DNA of 64,000 nt. It comes from Mycobacterium sp. 155. Lineage in GTDB: Bacteria; Actinomycetota; Actinomycetes; Mycobacteriales; Mycobacteriaceae. The DNA is taken from positions 496,001 to 560,000 of the forward strand of contig NZ_KB892705.1 of NCBI RefSeq assembly GCF_000373905.1. Reading direction: 5' to 3'. The first letter of the stretch is position 1. Each line of letters starts with the position of its first letter. A model generated the notes under the pieces. The model ran no database searches, was not told where the DNA came from, and saw only the letters and a program-made list of their open reading frames with translations. The position numbers and the translations under genes are program-made. This document shows, piece after piece, positions 10,405-18,854 of the stretch.

Positions 10405-10755
10405 TCAGAGGCTGAAGCGCTCTTTGATGGCGATGGTGTTGAAGTGCTCGACAATGATGCCCAGCAGCGGGATGGTGCCGGCGAGCAGAGTGCCAATGGT
10501 CTTGCCGAGAGGCCAGCGGATCTTGACCGCGAGGTTCGCGGTGAACAGCAGGTAGACGAAGTACACCCAGCCGTGAACGATGCCGATCCAACTGGGCGGG
10601 TTGTCCACCTGGACGATGTACTTGAGCACCATCTCGTAGCAGAGTGCGATCAACCACAGACCCGTGGCCCAGGCCATCACGCGGTAGCCCAGCAGCGCTT
10701 TACGGATAGTGTCCTTGGGCGTGGTGACTTCGGTGTCCGGTTCGGGTGCCGTCAT
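10405..10755 (-). CDS. DUF3817 membrane protein (Rv1342c-like)
   Basis: A 116-residue integral membrane protein of the DUF3817 family. About three hydrophobic helices can be picked out (around LLGYRVMAWATGLWLIALCYEM, WIGIVHGWVYFVYLLFTANL and TIGTLLAGTIPLLGIIVEH). The N-terminus is short and cytoplasmic. ATG at 10755 overlaps the lprD stop by 4 bp, so it is translated with lprD. The function is unknown; the pair is conserved as Rv1343c-Rv1342c. Confidence 0.85.
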   Translation of the reverse strand: MTAPEPDTEVTTPKDTIRKALLGYRVMAWATGLWLIALCYEMVLKYIVQVDNPPSWIGIVHGWVYFVYLLFTANLAVKIRWPLGKTIGTLLAGTIPLLGIIVEHFNTIAIKERFSL

Positions 10756-11123
10756 CTGTCGGTCCTGTCTTTCTTCTCGGCATCGCGCTTGGCCAGTTCA
10801 GCGAGGTAGCGGTTGTACTCGCTCATCACCTGATCGTCGTCTTGTGTTGCAGGCCTTGGCCTTTCGGGTAGTAGCCCGGCAGGGATCTCGGTCTGCTTTG
10901 CCACCGGTTGTGGTGGAGTGTCCTCGTAACGGACGAACTTGTAATACGCATAGAAGCAGAAGGCGGCGAACATCGGCCACTGCAGGGCGTAGCCCAGGTT
11001 CTGGAAGCTACCCGAGACCGATTCATACCGCGTCCACTGCCACCAGGCCAGCCCCATACAGCCAGCCGCGCCCAGGCAGACCAACGCGATGAGCGCCGGC
11101 CTCCTACGCCTTGTAGTGGACAT
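10752..11123 (-). CDS. lprD: LprD-like lipoprotein
   Basis: A 123-residue protein with a basic start (MSTTRRRRP), a hydrophobic stretch and a lipobox-like LGAAGC near residue 22, consistent with the mycobacterial lipoprotein LprD. A second hydrophobic segment (around WPMFAAFCFYAYYKF) suggests it is also membrane-embedded. The C-terminal tail is highly charged (AKRDAEKKDRTDR). It is the first gene of a two-gene minus-strand operon with the DUF3817 gene; the promoter should lie in 11124-11281. No enzymatic role is known. Confidence 0.82.
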   Translation of the reverse strand: MSTTRRRRPALIALVCLGAAGCMGLAWWQWTRYESVSGSFQNLGYALQWPMFAAFCFYAYYKFVRYEDTPPQPVAKQTEIPAGLLPERPRPATQDDDQVMSEYNRYLAELAKRDAEKKDRTDR

Positions 11124-11281
11124 TAGTCCACGGTACCGCGCGGTCCTGGATCAGCTCGCATCCGTCAGACCTTCGGGCTGGCGGACGGCATGTCCGTCCT
11201 TTTCGGGGGCGTTGATGTCAACGTAGCGAGTGACACCGACAGATTGAGCAGCACGACGGGGCGCTAGGCTGATGCGCAAAC

Positions 11282-11363
11282 GCGCGAGTGTCGGAACTGG
11301 CAGACGAGATGGATTTAGGTTCCATTGCCTTAGGGCGTGGGGGTTCGAGTCCCCCCTCGCGCA
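11282..11363 (+). tRNA. tRNA-Leu, anticodon UAG
   Basis: The acceptor stem GCGCGAG (11282-11288) pairs fully with CTCGCGC (11356-11362), followed by discriminator A. The anticodon arm is ATGGA-TTTAGGT-TCCAT, placing anticodon TAG, and the T arm is GGGGG-TTCGAGT-CCCCC. A long variable arm makes it a class II tRNA, as expected for leucine. The 3' CCA is not encoded. It reads CUA leucine codons. Confidence 0.95.
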
Positions 11364-11743
11364 CTGTTAGGTCCCTTTGGGCCTCCACGGGAGCCGCGTT
11401 CGACTTCACCGCGTTGAGAATGGCGACGACGTTGTCGACGTCGCCTGTTCAGGTCATCGAGCGTTGGCGGCTTGGCGCGGAGCCTGGGTATGTTCAAGGG
11501 CGGTGACCAGGTCGAGTCGGTCTCAAACAGTCTCTGGGTCAAGGACTTCTGCAGAGAACCGTGTGCCCCCGCAGATCTTGGCTGGAGAATTCCAGGTTGC
11601 TCGACATACTGCGCAAGTCACTGACCACCCCAGATGATTGGACCGAACCGGACTGTCTACCAGTCGACTCCGACGAATCACGGGGGATTGCTGCATCTGG
11701 GAAGATGGATGTGCCTGGTAAGACTCATGTCAGGAGGAGACCA
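11364..11743. other. 380-bp intergenic region after tRNA-Leu
   Basis: No convincing gene. It contains an inverted repeat GGCGACG...CGTCGCC (11422-11445), about 60 bp after the tRNA, which may help end tRNA transcription. The promoter for the SpoIIAA-like gene should also lie here. By eye I found no copy of the tRNA 3' end that would mark an integrated element. Confidence 0.5.
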
Positions 11744-12112
11744 ATGATCGAATTACTGCCCGACCTGCCAGACGGGGTGTTCGGGGTTCGGGTGTCGGGT
11801 CATGTCAGCGGCGATGAGATGCGGCAGTTCCGACCGGCTATGGACGACCTGTCGAAGAATAGTGAGATCCGGATCGTCGAGGTCATCGATTCGGACTATG
11901 CGGGCTTTGGGCCCGGCGGACTGATCGAGGATCTCAAACTCGGACTCGGGCTGGTGGCCCACCATCACTCGGCGTTCAAACGGATTGCCGTTGTGTCGGA
12001 CAAGGATTGGGTGGCCCACGCCATGCATGCGTTCGCCTGGATGGTTCCCGGCGAGCTCCGAGTCTTTGGCCTTGATGAGCTCGACGCGGCCAAGGAATGG
12101 GCGGCGGGCTGA
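11744..12112 (+). CDS. SpoIIAA/STAS-like protein
   Basis: A 122-residue soluble protein resembling the SpoIIAA-like (STAS/SEC14-type) family, seen in FGVRVSGHVSGDEMRQF, the IRIVEVID strand, the KRIAVVSDKDWVAH segment and the C-terminal GELRVFGLDELDAAKEWAAG. Members of this family are thought to bind hydrophobic ligands or act as regulatory modules; the specific role is unknown. The ATG at 11744 is selected because the ribosome site AGGAGGAGA (11732-11740) is ideal; the longer open frame lacks one. It stands alone between tRNA-Leu and the minus-strand Rieske ferredoxin-reductase operon. Confidence 0.78.
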   Translation: MIELLPDLPDGVFGVRVSGHVSGDEMRQFRPAMDDLSKNSEIRIVEVIDSDYAGFGPGGLIEDLKLGLGLVAHHHSAFKRIAVVSDKDWVAHAMHAFAWMVPGELRVFGLDELDAAKEWAAG

Positions 12113-12285
12113 GCCTGCGGCTAGTGCCGTCACGTCGACGACGCCCTGCTACCCGACGAACCATTCTGCTGGGACGGAATCGCCGGCGAGGCTTGCCGAG
12201 GTGGCACCGAGATCATCTGTGCCCAACCACAATCCGTATCGAGCACCGAGTTGACCTGTGCTCACAGCATCTTGCTCGTGGTTCT

Positions 12286-13536
12286 TCAGGTGGCTGCCAG
12301 TTCGTCCGATAGCCCGTCGGCCCCGAACCCCGCGGTGTGCGCAGCGGCGGTGCGGGCGGCAACCTGCTCGGCGAGTTGACGCTCGATGAGCTTGCGGTGC
12401 CGGGTGAACAACCGCGGATTGTCCATGGCGAACACGGCCGTCGCGACGCCGTCGCGTTCGTAGAGTGCCACGAATGATGCGGAGCCGGGATCGCCGTCGA
12501 TGAACCGGACGGTATCCCCAGGTTGGCGGTGCCCGGCGAATTGCAGTTGGCGCCCATACTGTTTCGACCAGAAGTACGGTGCGGCGGGTGGTCCCTGCGG
12601 CGCACCGAGGATCGCCGACGCGACGACGCGGGCTTGTTGGGTGGCGTTCGTCCAATGCTCACTGCGGTGGTGGGCTCCGAGATGGACGTTGAAGGACGTC
12701 GCGCAGTCGCCGACCGCATACACGCCGGGTGCCCCGGTACGGCAGCCGTCATCGGTGCGAAATCCGTTCTCGACGGCGATCTCCGAATGCGTCAACCACT
12801 CGGTGTTGGGGATCGCACCTATCCCGACGACCACCACGTCGGCGGCCAGTTCGGTGCCGTCGTCGAGCACCACGCCCGTCACGCGCTCTTCGCCGGTCAC
12901 CCCGGACACGCAGACGCCGGTCAGCAATGTCACGTCATTCAGCCCGTGCAGCGCCGTACATGCCGTCGCCACTTCTTCGCCGAGGACGCCGACCAGTGGC
13001 GCCGTGGACATCTCGACGACGGTGACTTCGACGCCGCGGCTCGCTGCGGTGCTGGCGACCTCGGCTCCGATGAACCCGGCACCCACGACCACCAGCCGCC
13101 GTGCGTTCTCGAGGGAACCGCGCAGCGCACGCGCATCGTCGACCGTGCGCAACGTGTGCACGCCGGGCAGTGGCCGACAACCGGGTAGTGAACGAGCCCG
13201 CGCTCCGGTGGCGAGCACGACCGCCTCGGCGGTCAGCGTGCTGCCGTCGTCGAGCGTCACGGTATGGCCGCCGCTGGCATCGGATGTCAGTCCCACGGCG
13301 GCGCGGCCAAGCACCCAATTGGCTTGCAGGGCGTCGATGTCATCCGACTCGGCCAGCTCGATCGACGGCTGGCCGGTCAGATACTCCTTGGACAGCGGCG
13401 GACGGTCGTACGGCATGTGCGGCTCGTCGCCGATGACGGTGACCGGGCCTTGGTAGCCGGCCGCACGCAGCTCGCGGACAGTGGATAGTCCGGCCAGGGA
13501 TGCGCCGACCACCACGACCGATGTCGGGCAGCTCAT
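12286..13536 (-). CDS. FAD/NAD-dependent ferredoxin reductase of a Rieske oxygenase system
   Basis: A 416-residue pyridine-nucleotide:ferredoxin reductase of the type that feeds Rieske oxygenases. It has an N-terminal FAD Rossmann motif (VVVGASLAGLSTVRELRAAG), a second NAD(P) motif (LVVVGAGFIGAEVASTAASRG) and the FAD-contacting GVYAVGDCA box, followed by a C-terminal reductase domain. It passes electrons from NAD(P)H to the Rieske ferredoxin encoded just upstream. ATG at 13536 overlaps the ferredoxin stop by 4 bp; the longer open frame is rejected because it would run inside the ferredoxin gene. It is transcribed divergently from the oxygenase component. Confidence 0.88.
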   Translation of the reverse strand: MSCPTSVVVVGASLAGLSTVRELRAAGYQGPVTVIGDEPHMPYDRPPLSKEYLTGQPSIELAESDDIDALQANWVLGRAAVGLTSDASGGHTVTLDDGSTLTAEAVVLATGARARSLPGCRPLPGVHTLRTVDDARALRGSLENARRLVVVGAGFIGAEVASTAASRGVEVTVVEMSTAPLVGVLGEEVATACTALHGLNDVTLLTGVCVSGVTGEERVTGVVLDDGTELAADVVVVGIGAIPNTEWLTHSEIAVENGFRTDDGCRTGAPGVYAVGDCATSFNVHLGAHHRSEHWTNATQQARVVASAILGAPQGPPAAPYFWSKQYGRQLQFAGHRQPGDTVRFIDGDPGSASFVALYERDGVATAVFAMDNPRLFTRHRKLIERQLAEQVAARTAAAHTAGFGADGLSDELAAT

Positions 13537-13886
13537 GCCGCGTCCACCTCGAGCCAGATCTGACCGTCCTCGGCGCCGACGCCATAGGTGCGTACTGCAA
13601 TTTTCGCGGGCGGGCCGGATACCTCGCCCGTGCGCAGGTCGAAACAGGACTCGTGTAGCGGGCACTCCACGGTGCAGTCCTCGACCCAGCCGTCGGCCAG
13701 CGACGCGTCCTGATGGGTGCAGGTGTCATCGATGGCGAACAGTCCAGAGTCGGTGTGGAAGATTGTGATCGGATCCAGCCCCGGTAACCGCACGGTGAGT
13801 ACCTCGCCGACCGGTAGTGCATCGAGTTGCCCGACGACGATACGGCCGGAGATCGGCTCGGTCAGCGGCACAGAAGACGCATCCAC
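13533..13886 (-). CDS. Rieske-type [2Fe-2S] ferredoxin
   Basis: A 117-residue Rieske ferredoxin. The cluster ligands are in CTHQDASL and CPLHESCFD (C-x-H and C-x2-H), spaced as in biphenyl or naphthalene dioxygenase ferredoxins. It shuttles electrons from the reductase to the oxygenase alpha subunit. It is the first gene of a two-gene minus-strand operon, translationally coupled to the reductase, and shares a 238-bp divergent promoter region with the oxygenase gene, which carries two IclR-like palindromes. Confidence 0.9.
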   Translation of the reverse strand: MDASSVPLTEPISGRIVVGQLDALPVGEVLTVRLPGLDPITIFHTDSGLFAIDDTCTHQDASLADGWVEDCTVECPLHESCFDLRTGEVSGPPAKIAVRTYGVGAEDGQIWLEVDAA

Positions 13887-13901
13887 GGCCAGTCCTTTCT
13901 T

Positions 13902-13920
13902 TGTTGCGATAGACGCAACA
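13902..13920. promoter_or_regulatory. Palindrome 1 in the divergent oxygenase promoter (probable IclR operator)
   Basis: Perfect 7-bp inverted arms TGTTGCG and CGCAACA around a 5-bp centre ATAGA, ending 16 bp upstream of the ferredoxin start. A lone half-site CGCAAC follows at 13932-13937. The 6-5-6 core is repeated near the oxygenase start (14020-14036), and an IclR regulator gene lies in the same cluster, so operator function is inferred. Confidence 0.65.
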
Positions 13921-14019
13921 CACTCTTATAACGCAACAGTATGCCAGTGTGAGCCGCCTCACGTCAATCCGTTGACATGGCCTGGACCGTGGGCGATTAT
14001 TGATGCGAATGACGCGCAC

Positions 14020-14036
14020 GTTGCGTATTCAGCAAC
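14020..14036. promoter_or_regulatory. Palindrome 2 in the divergent oxygenase promoter (probable IclR operator)
   Basis: GTTGCG-TATTC-AGCAAC has the same 6-5-6 architecture as palindrome 1 with one arm mismatch. It lies about 89 bp upstream of the oxygenase start. The two sites are 117 bp apart centre to centre, close to eleven helical turns, so they lie roughly on the same DNA face. Confidence 0.6.
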
Positions 14037-14124
14037 AGCTCGGAGGCAAGATGCGCAAGGTCGCCACCACCGATGCCGCAGCCCATCCCATCGGACTCTT
14101 CGACACACGACGATTGGTGAATTC

Positions 14125-15309
14125 ATGACGACAATCGACAACCCCGCTCCGGCAGCGACGGGTGGCAACCCTGACGGGGGAACCCTGGTTCGGACGCTGG
14201 GCGGCGAATACTATTACGACCCTGGGATTTTCCGCGCCGAGCAAGAGAACATCTTCGAGGCAATGTGGTTCTGCTCGGTGCGCAGTGCGGATCTGCCCGA
14301 CCCGGGAGATTTCCGCAAGGTCCAGGTAGGCCGGGAGAGCGTGCTGATCGTCCGTGGCCGAGACAAGCAGCTACGTGCCTTCCTGAACATCTGCCGGCAT
14401 CGCGGAGCGATGCTGTGCACCGAGGACTCCGGCGCAGTCAAGCGCCATCTGCGCTGCCCATACCATGCCTGGACCTACGGGCTGGACGGCAAGCTGGTCG
14501 CGGCGCCCAATCTGGGCGCGCTGAAGGACGACAATGGCGTCGACATCGACCGCACCGAATACGGTCTGGTGCCGGTCGCGCTCCGTGAGTGGCTCGGCTA
14601 CGCCTGGGTCTGTCTGGCCGAAGAGCCGCCGTCTTTCGAGACCGACGTGATCGGTGCCGTCACTGAGCGGCTGGGTGATCCGACCGCGATCGACCACTAC
14701 CACGTAGATGAGTTGTCGGTGGGCCGCCGCGTCGTCTACGACGTCGCCGCCAACTGGAAGCTCATCGTCGAAAACTTCATGGAGTGCTACCACTGCGCCA
14801 CCATTCACCCTGAGCTCACCGAAGTGCTGCCGGAATTCGCCGACGGCCTTGCCGCCCAGTACTTCGTCGGCCACGGTGCCGCGTTCGGCGAGGACATCGA
14901 CGGGTTCACCATCGATGGTCGGGCCGGTTTCGACACGATTCCCGGGGTGACCGACGATCAGCAACGCAAGTACTACGCGATCACGGTGCGGCCGACGGTA
15001 TTCATCAACCTCGTGCCCGATCACGTGATCCTGCATCGGATGTTCCCGCTGGCCGCTGACCGCACAATCGTGGAGTGCGATTGGCTGTTCAGTCCCGACG
15101 TGGTGGCCTCGGGTCGCGACGTCGAGCATTCGATGGAGCTGTTCCACCGGGTCAACCAACAGGATTTCGACGCCTGTGAACGTACGCAACCGGCGATGTC
15201 GTCGCGGGCGTACCGAAACGGGGGGGTACTGGTACCCGCCGAGCACCACATCGGGGAGTTTCATCGGTGGACGCTGGACAAACTGGGCGACACCCGGCCG
15301 AAGGGCTAG
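14125..15309 (+). CDS. Rieske non-heme iron oxygenase, alpha subunit
   Basis: The terminal oxygenase of a multicomponent Rieske system, 394 residues. The N-terminal Rieske cluster ligands are Cys90-x-His92 (CRHRG) and Cys111-x2-His114 (CPYHAW). The catalytic mononuclear iron histidines are His223 and His228 in NFMECYHCATIHP, and the third ligand is probably the aspartate in QQDFDACE. Sequence style is closer to quaternary-amine oxygenases (GbcA, CntA, stachydrine demethylase type) than to classic aromatic dioxygenases, but the substrate is not certain. No beta subunit is nearby, which fits alpha-only enzymes. The ATG at 14125 is used because the upstream open frame crosses the operator region. 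An IclR regulator follows. Confidence 0.88.
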   Translation: MTTIDNPAPAATGGNPDGGTLVRTLGGEYYYDPGIFRAEQENIFEAMWFCSVRSADLPDPGDFRKVQVGRESVLIVRGRDKQLRAFLNICRHRGAMLCTEDSGAVKRHLRCPYHAWTYGLDGKLVAAPNLGALKDDNGVDIDRTEYGLVPVALREWLGYAWVCLAEEPPSFETDVIGAVTERLGDPTAIDHYHVDELSVGRRVVYDVAANWKLIVENFMECYHCATIHPELTEVLPEFADGLAAQYFVGHGAAFGEDIDGFTIDGRAGFDTIPGVTDDQQRKYYAITVRPTVFINLVPDHVILHRMFPLAADRTIVECDWLFSPDVVASGRDVEHSMELFHRVNQQDFDACERTQPAMSSRAYRNGGVLVPAEHHIGEFHRWTLDKLGDTRPKG

Positions 15310-15375
15310 CGGCGGGTGCGGCAGGCTGAACGGAAGACTCATATGCTCGCCTTGCACCCTTACACTGGACGCGCT

Positions 15376-16158
15376 ATGAGCGTGCCCAGCAACAGCCGTC
15401 AGCCGGCCGCGGCTGTCCAGTCGGTCGACCGTGCCCTGCAGGTGCTCGAGATCCTGGCCAAGCTGCAGACGGCCGGGGTCACCGAGATCGCGGCCGAGAT
15501 CGGCGTCCACAAGTCGACGGTGTCCCGGCTGATCGCGGTCCTGGAATCACGGGGATTCGTCGAGCAACTGTCCGACCGCGGCAAATACCAGCTGGGTTTC
15601 TCGATCGTGCGACTGGCCGGATCGACCACTGCTCGGATGGACCTGGTCAAGCAGTCCCAGGACATCTGTGATCAGGTCGCGGAGAGGACCGGTGAGAGCA
15701 CCAACATCGCGATTCTCGACGGGGGCCGGATCATCAATATCGTCGAATCCGTCGGCCGGGGTGAAATCGCGCTGCGCAGCTGGGTCGGCCAGAGCTGCCC
15801 CGCACACGCCACGTCCAGTGGCAAGATCCTGCTGGCCGCGCTGCCGCCCTCGGAGGTGCGGGCCCGGCTGGGCCGCAGGCTGGACTCCTACACTCCTCGT
15901 ACCATCGTCGATTTCGCCAGTCTCGGTACCGAACTCGAAGCCGCCAGGGAACAGGGATGGGCGCCGACGTGCGAGGAACTCGAGACCGGACTCAACGCGG
16001 TGGCGGCCCCGGTGCGCGATCACAACGGGTCCGTCATTGCCTCGCTGAGTATTTCGGGTCCGGCCTATCGGCTGGAGCAGTCCCGGTTCGATGAGATCGC
16101 TCGTGTGGCCATCGAAGCGGCCGAGCAGATCAGCCGGCGAATCGGCTACACCGGCTGA
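15376..16158 (+). CDS. IclR family transcriptional regulator
   Basis: A 260-residue IclR protein. The N-terminal winged helix-turn-helix (about residues 17-75) reads SVDRALQVLEILAKLQ, then VTEIAAEIGVHKSTVSRLIAVL. The C-terminal effector domain has AHATSSGKILLAALP and the typical LNAVAAPVRDHNGSVIASLSISGP. It follows the oxygenase gene by 66 bp and is the obvious regulator of the divergent reductase-ferredoxin and oxygenase operons through the two palindromes. The ATG at 15376 is chosen since it leaves a normal short arm before the HTH. Confidence 0.92.
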   Translation: MSVPSNSRQPAAAVQSVDRALQVLEILAKLQTAGVTEIAAEIGVHKSTVSRLIAVLESRGFVEQLSDRGKYQLGFSIVRLAGSTTARMDLVKQSQDICDQVAERTGESTNIAILDGGRIINIVESVGRGEIALRSWVGQSCPAHATSSGKILLAALPPSEVRARLGRRLDSYTPRTIVDFASLGTELEAAREQGWAPTCEELETGLNAVAAPVRDHNGSVIASLSISGPAYRLEQSRFDEIARVAIEAAEQISRRIGYTG

Positions 16159-16161
16159 GGT

Positions 16162-16914
16162 GTGCAAGCCATCACGAGCACGCTGGTCGCGGGTCGGATG
16201 ATTTGTTCGCCCGCAAACGGCCACAATGACGTCATCGAACACATCGGTTTTGATGATCTCGTCGCCCGCGTCGTTGCGCACGCCGAGCAGCCCGGCACGT
16301 CGATCGTCGGGATCGCCGGGCCGCCCGGTGCTGGCAAGACCACGCTCGCCGAGGCCGTGGTCGCCGCCACCACGGCGCGGCTGGGCGCGGCCGTTGTCGC
16401 CCACGTGCCGATGGACGGATTCCACCTCGCCGATGCCGAGTTGGGTCGCCTCGGTCGGCTGTCCCGCAAGGGCGCGCCCGACACCTTCGACGCCGCCGGG
16501 TACTCGGCACTGCTGCGACGGATCCGCAGTCCGCGCGGTGACGTGGTCTACGCGCCGGCCTTCGAGCGGGAGCTCGAGCAGCCCATAGCCGGCGCGATCG
16601 GGGTCGCGCCCGCAGCCCGGGTGGTCATCACCGAGGGGAACTACCTTCTTCTCGATGCGCCGCAATGGCGCGCAGTCGCAGCCGAGATCGACGAGATCTG
16701 GTACTGCACAGTCGATGACGCAGCGCGGGTGCGTCGGCTCATCGACCGTCACATCCGGTTCGGCAAATCCGTGGAGGCCGCGCGGCGCTGGGTGCAGGAG
16801 GTCGATGAGCCCAACGCCCGGCTGATCGCCGCCACCGCATCCCGAGCGGCCGGCATGGTGAGGACTGACCGCGTACCTCCGGCGACGAACTGGTCAGGAG
16901 AAGTGTCTCGCTGA
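16162..16914 (+). CDS. P-loop nucleoside/nucleotide kinase family protein (uridine kinase/PRK-like)
   Basis: Has a Walker A GIAGPPGAGKTTLAEAV (about residues 50-66) and VPMDGFHLADAEL, typical of the phosphoribulokinase/uridine kinase/pantothenate kinase group, plus VVITEGNYLLLDAPQW and a C-terminal RHIRFGKSVEAARRWV helix. It probably phosphorylates a sugar, nucleoside or related small molecule; the exact substrate cannot be read from the sequence. The start is uncertain: GTG at 16162 directly after the IclR stop, or ATG at 16198. It may be read through from the IclR gene. Confidence 0.75.
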   Translation: MQAITSTLVAGRMICSPANGHNDVIEHIGFDDLVARVVAHAEQPGTSIVGIAGPPGAGKTTLAEAVVAATTARLGAAVVAHVPMDGFHLADAELGRLGRLSRKGAPDTFDAAGYSALLRRIRSPRGDVVYAPAFERELEQPIAGAIGVAPAARVVITEGNYLLLDAPQWRAVAAEIDEIWYCTVDDAARVRRLIDRHIRFGKSVEAARRWVQEVDEPNARLIAATASRAAGMVRTDRVPPATNWSGEVSR

Positions 16915-16965
16915 TCGCGACCGCGCCACGATGCCGCCGCGATGGTACGAGAATGTAGTTCTCGT

Positions 16966-17400
16966 TTACTCGGCGGCGAACCCTTGGGCGCAGAATTCCC
17001 ACACTTCGTCGGCGGTGATCGGGTAGGGCCCGGTGCCGTCGGCGCCGCCGCTCGACTGCGCGACGAACATGACCGTCTGCATGGTCATCGCGGCCATCCG
17101 ACGCGTATCGATGCCTTCGCGCAGCACGCCGGCGTCGGCGGCTTCCTCCATGAGTTCGGTGAACAGCGCCAACAGCAGCTCGTGCTTGCCGTCGAATTGG
17201 AGGTAGAAGCTCCGCAGCGACTGCCGCGAACGGTCGACGACCTCTTGCACCGTGAAGTCGGTGCTGCCCTTTTCGATGATGATCGCCTGCGCGGCATCCA
17301 GGAAGCGCTGAACGCGCTGCGCTACTCGCAGTTTGGCGGTTTTGATCGACCGCTCGACCGCCCGTTGCTTCTACGCGGGTTCTTCGCCGGCGGTGGTCAC
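16966..17400 (-). pseudogene. TetR-family regulator gene with premature amber codon (probable pseudogene)
   Basis: The reading frame encodes a TetR-like N-terminal DNA-binding domain: VAQRVQRFLDAAQAIIIEKGSTDFTVQEVVDRSRQSLRSFYLQFDGK with helix-turn-helix spacing, broken here by my quoting only as key parts around residues 25-70. The likely GTG start (17398-17400) is followed nine codons later by TAG (17371-17373), after which the same frame continues to 16966. Between the TAG and the GTG at 17250 there is no ATG, GTG or TTG, and starting at 17250 would delete the first helix. Even counted through the TAG the product is only about 144 residues against about 200 for the family, as if the ligand-binding domain had an internal deletion. 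It faces the thiolase gene. Confidence 0.55.
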
Positions 17401-17646
17401 CGGCGGCTCGGATGGTTGTCGAGTCGGGCGAACATGCGCTGACTGTATCGGAAGGGCACCTTGCCATCGTGATGTCGGCATCGTCGCGGTAGGCGTATCG
17501 GAGACTTCGACTTTCTGGCAGAACAAAGAACATTCTCATGCTGCCCGATCGATGGCGGCATGGTTATGTGAGCTTGTGAGCTCGCTGACGTGGAACTGAC
17601 GGCCTCGGCCTACCCGAAGGCCAAGTCCTAGATCGGAGCAACTGTC

Positions 17647-18795
17647 GTGCGCGAAACCGTCGTCGTCGAAGCCGTCCGCACGCCTGTCGGCAAACGCAAC
17701 GGTGGATTGTCCCGGTTCCACGCCGCCGATCTGTCCGCACTCGTGCTCAACGCGCTCGTCGAGCGTGCCGGCATCAATCCCAACATCGTCGATGACGTGG
17801 TGTGGGGTTGCGTCTCGCAGGTCGGTGACCAGTCGAGCAACATCGGCCGCTACTCGGTGCTCGCGGCGGGTTGGCCCGAACACATCCCCGGCACCACGGT
17901 CAATCGGGCCTGCGGATCCAGCCAGCAGGCACTGGATTTCGCAGTGCAGGCGGTGATGTCGGGTCAACAGGACGTCGTGATTGCCGGCGGGGTCGAGGTG
18001 ATGAGCCGGGTCCCACTCGGAGCGGCACGCGCCACCGGTCAGCCATATGGCCCGCAAGTACTCGACCGGTACCGGGGTTTCACCTTCAACCAGGGCATTT
18101 CGGCTGAAATGATCTCGCAGAGATGGGGTTTCAATCGAACCCGACTTGACGAGTACGCCGTGGCATCGCACGAACGGGCTGCTGCCGCGCAGGACAGCGG
18201 TGTCTTCGAGACGCAGACGATCACGGTGTTCCCCGATGACGGCGACCCCGTGGTGGACGACGAGGGCGTGCGGCGGGGAACCACGGTCGAGAAGCTGGCC
18301 GAGCTCAAGCCCGCGTTCGTCGAGGACGGCGTCATCCATGCCGGCAACTCGTCGCAGATCTCCGATGGCGCGGCAGCGTTGTTGGTGATGACTGAGGAAA
18401 ACGCTGTGGCGATGGGGCTTTCGCCGATCGTGCGGTACCGTGCCGGCGCAGTCACCGGCGCCGACCCGGTGCTGATGCTGACCGGCCCGATCCCGGCCAC
18501 CGAGAAAGTGCTGCACAAGGCCGGCGTTCGGCTCGACGAAGTCGGTGTGTTCGAGGTCAACGAAGCCTTCGCGCCGGTGCCGCTGGCCTGGCTCGTCGAA
18601 ACGGGTGCCGACGAAGCCAAGCTCAACCCGCTGGGCGGTGCGATCGCGCTGGGGCATCCGCTCGGAGCGTCAGGTGCGGTCTTGATGACACGGATGATCA
18701 ATCACATGCGCGACAAGGGAATTCGATACGGATTGCAAACCATGTGTGAGGGCGGCGGTACGGCAAACGCCACACTGGTCGAACTTGTCGGGTAA
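17647..18795 (+). CDS. Acetyl-CoA C-acyltransferase (thiolase)
   Basis: A 382-residue thiolase that cleaves 3-ketoacyl-CoA or condenses acetyl-CoA units. The nucleophile is Cys89 in NRACGSSQQ, with His337 in GHPLGASGA and the second Cys367 in MCEGGG. The VEVNEAFA-type motif (EVNEAFAPVPLAW) is also present. It resembles the FadA-type thiolases of mycobacterial fatty-acid or sterol side-chain breakdown; FadA5-like proteins have CQCGSGQQ instead. The start is GTG at 17647. No other beta-oxidation gene is adjacent; the degraded TetR gene upstream may once have regulated it. Confidence 0.9.
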   Translation: MRETVVVEAVRTPVGKRNGGLSRFHAADLSALVLNALVERAGINPNIVDDVVWGCVSQVGDQSSNIGRYSVLAAGWPEHIPGTTVNRACGSSQQALDFAVQAVMSGQQDVVIAGGVEVMSRVPLGAARATGQPYGPQVLDRYRGFTFNQGISAEMISQRWGFNRTRLDEYAVASHERAAAAQDSGVFETQTITVFPDDGDPVVDDEGVRRGTTVEKLAELKPAFVEDGVIHAGNSSQISDGAAALLVMTEENAVAMGLSPIVRYRAGAVTGADPVLMLTGPIPATEKVLHKAGVRLDEVGVFEVNEAFAPVPLAWLVETGADEAKLNPLGGAIALGHPLGASGAVLMTRMINHMRDKGIRYGLQTMCEGGGTANATLVELVG

Positions 18796-18854
18796 AACCC
18801 GAACCTCCCGGACCCGGTCACCGATGTCGGAACCGCGACCAGAGCCGCGGTCTC

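Noticed and set aside
11282..11390. tRNA-Leu as attachment site of an integrated element
   Set aside because: Accessory genes follow the tRNA, but by eye no integrase gene and no second copy of the tRNA 3' end were found, so there is no support for an island boundary here.
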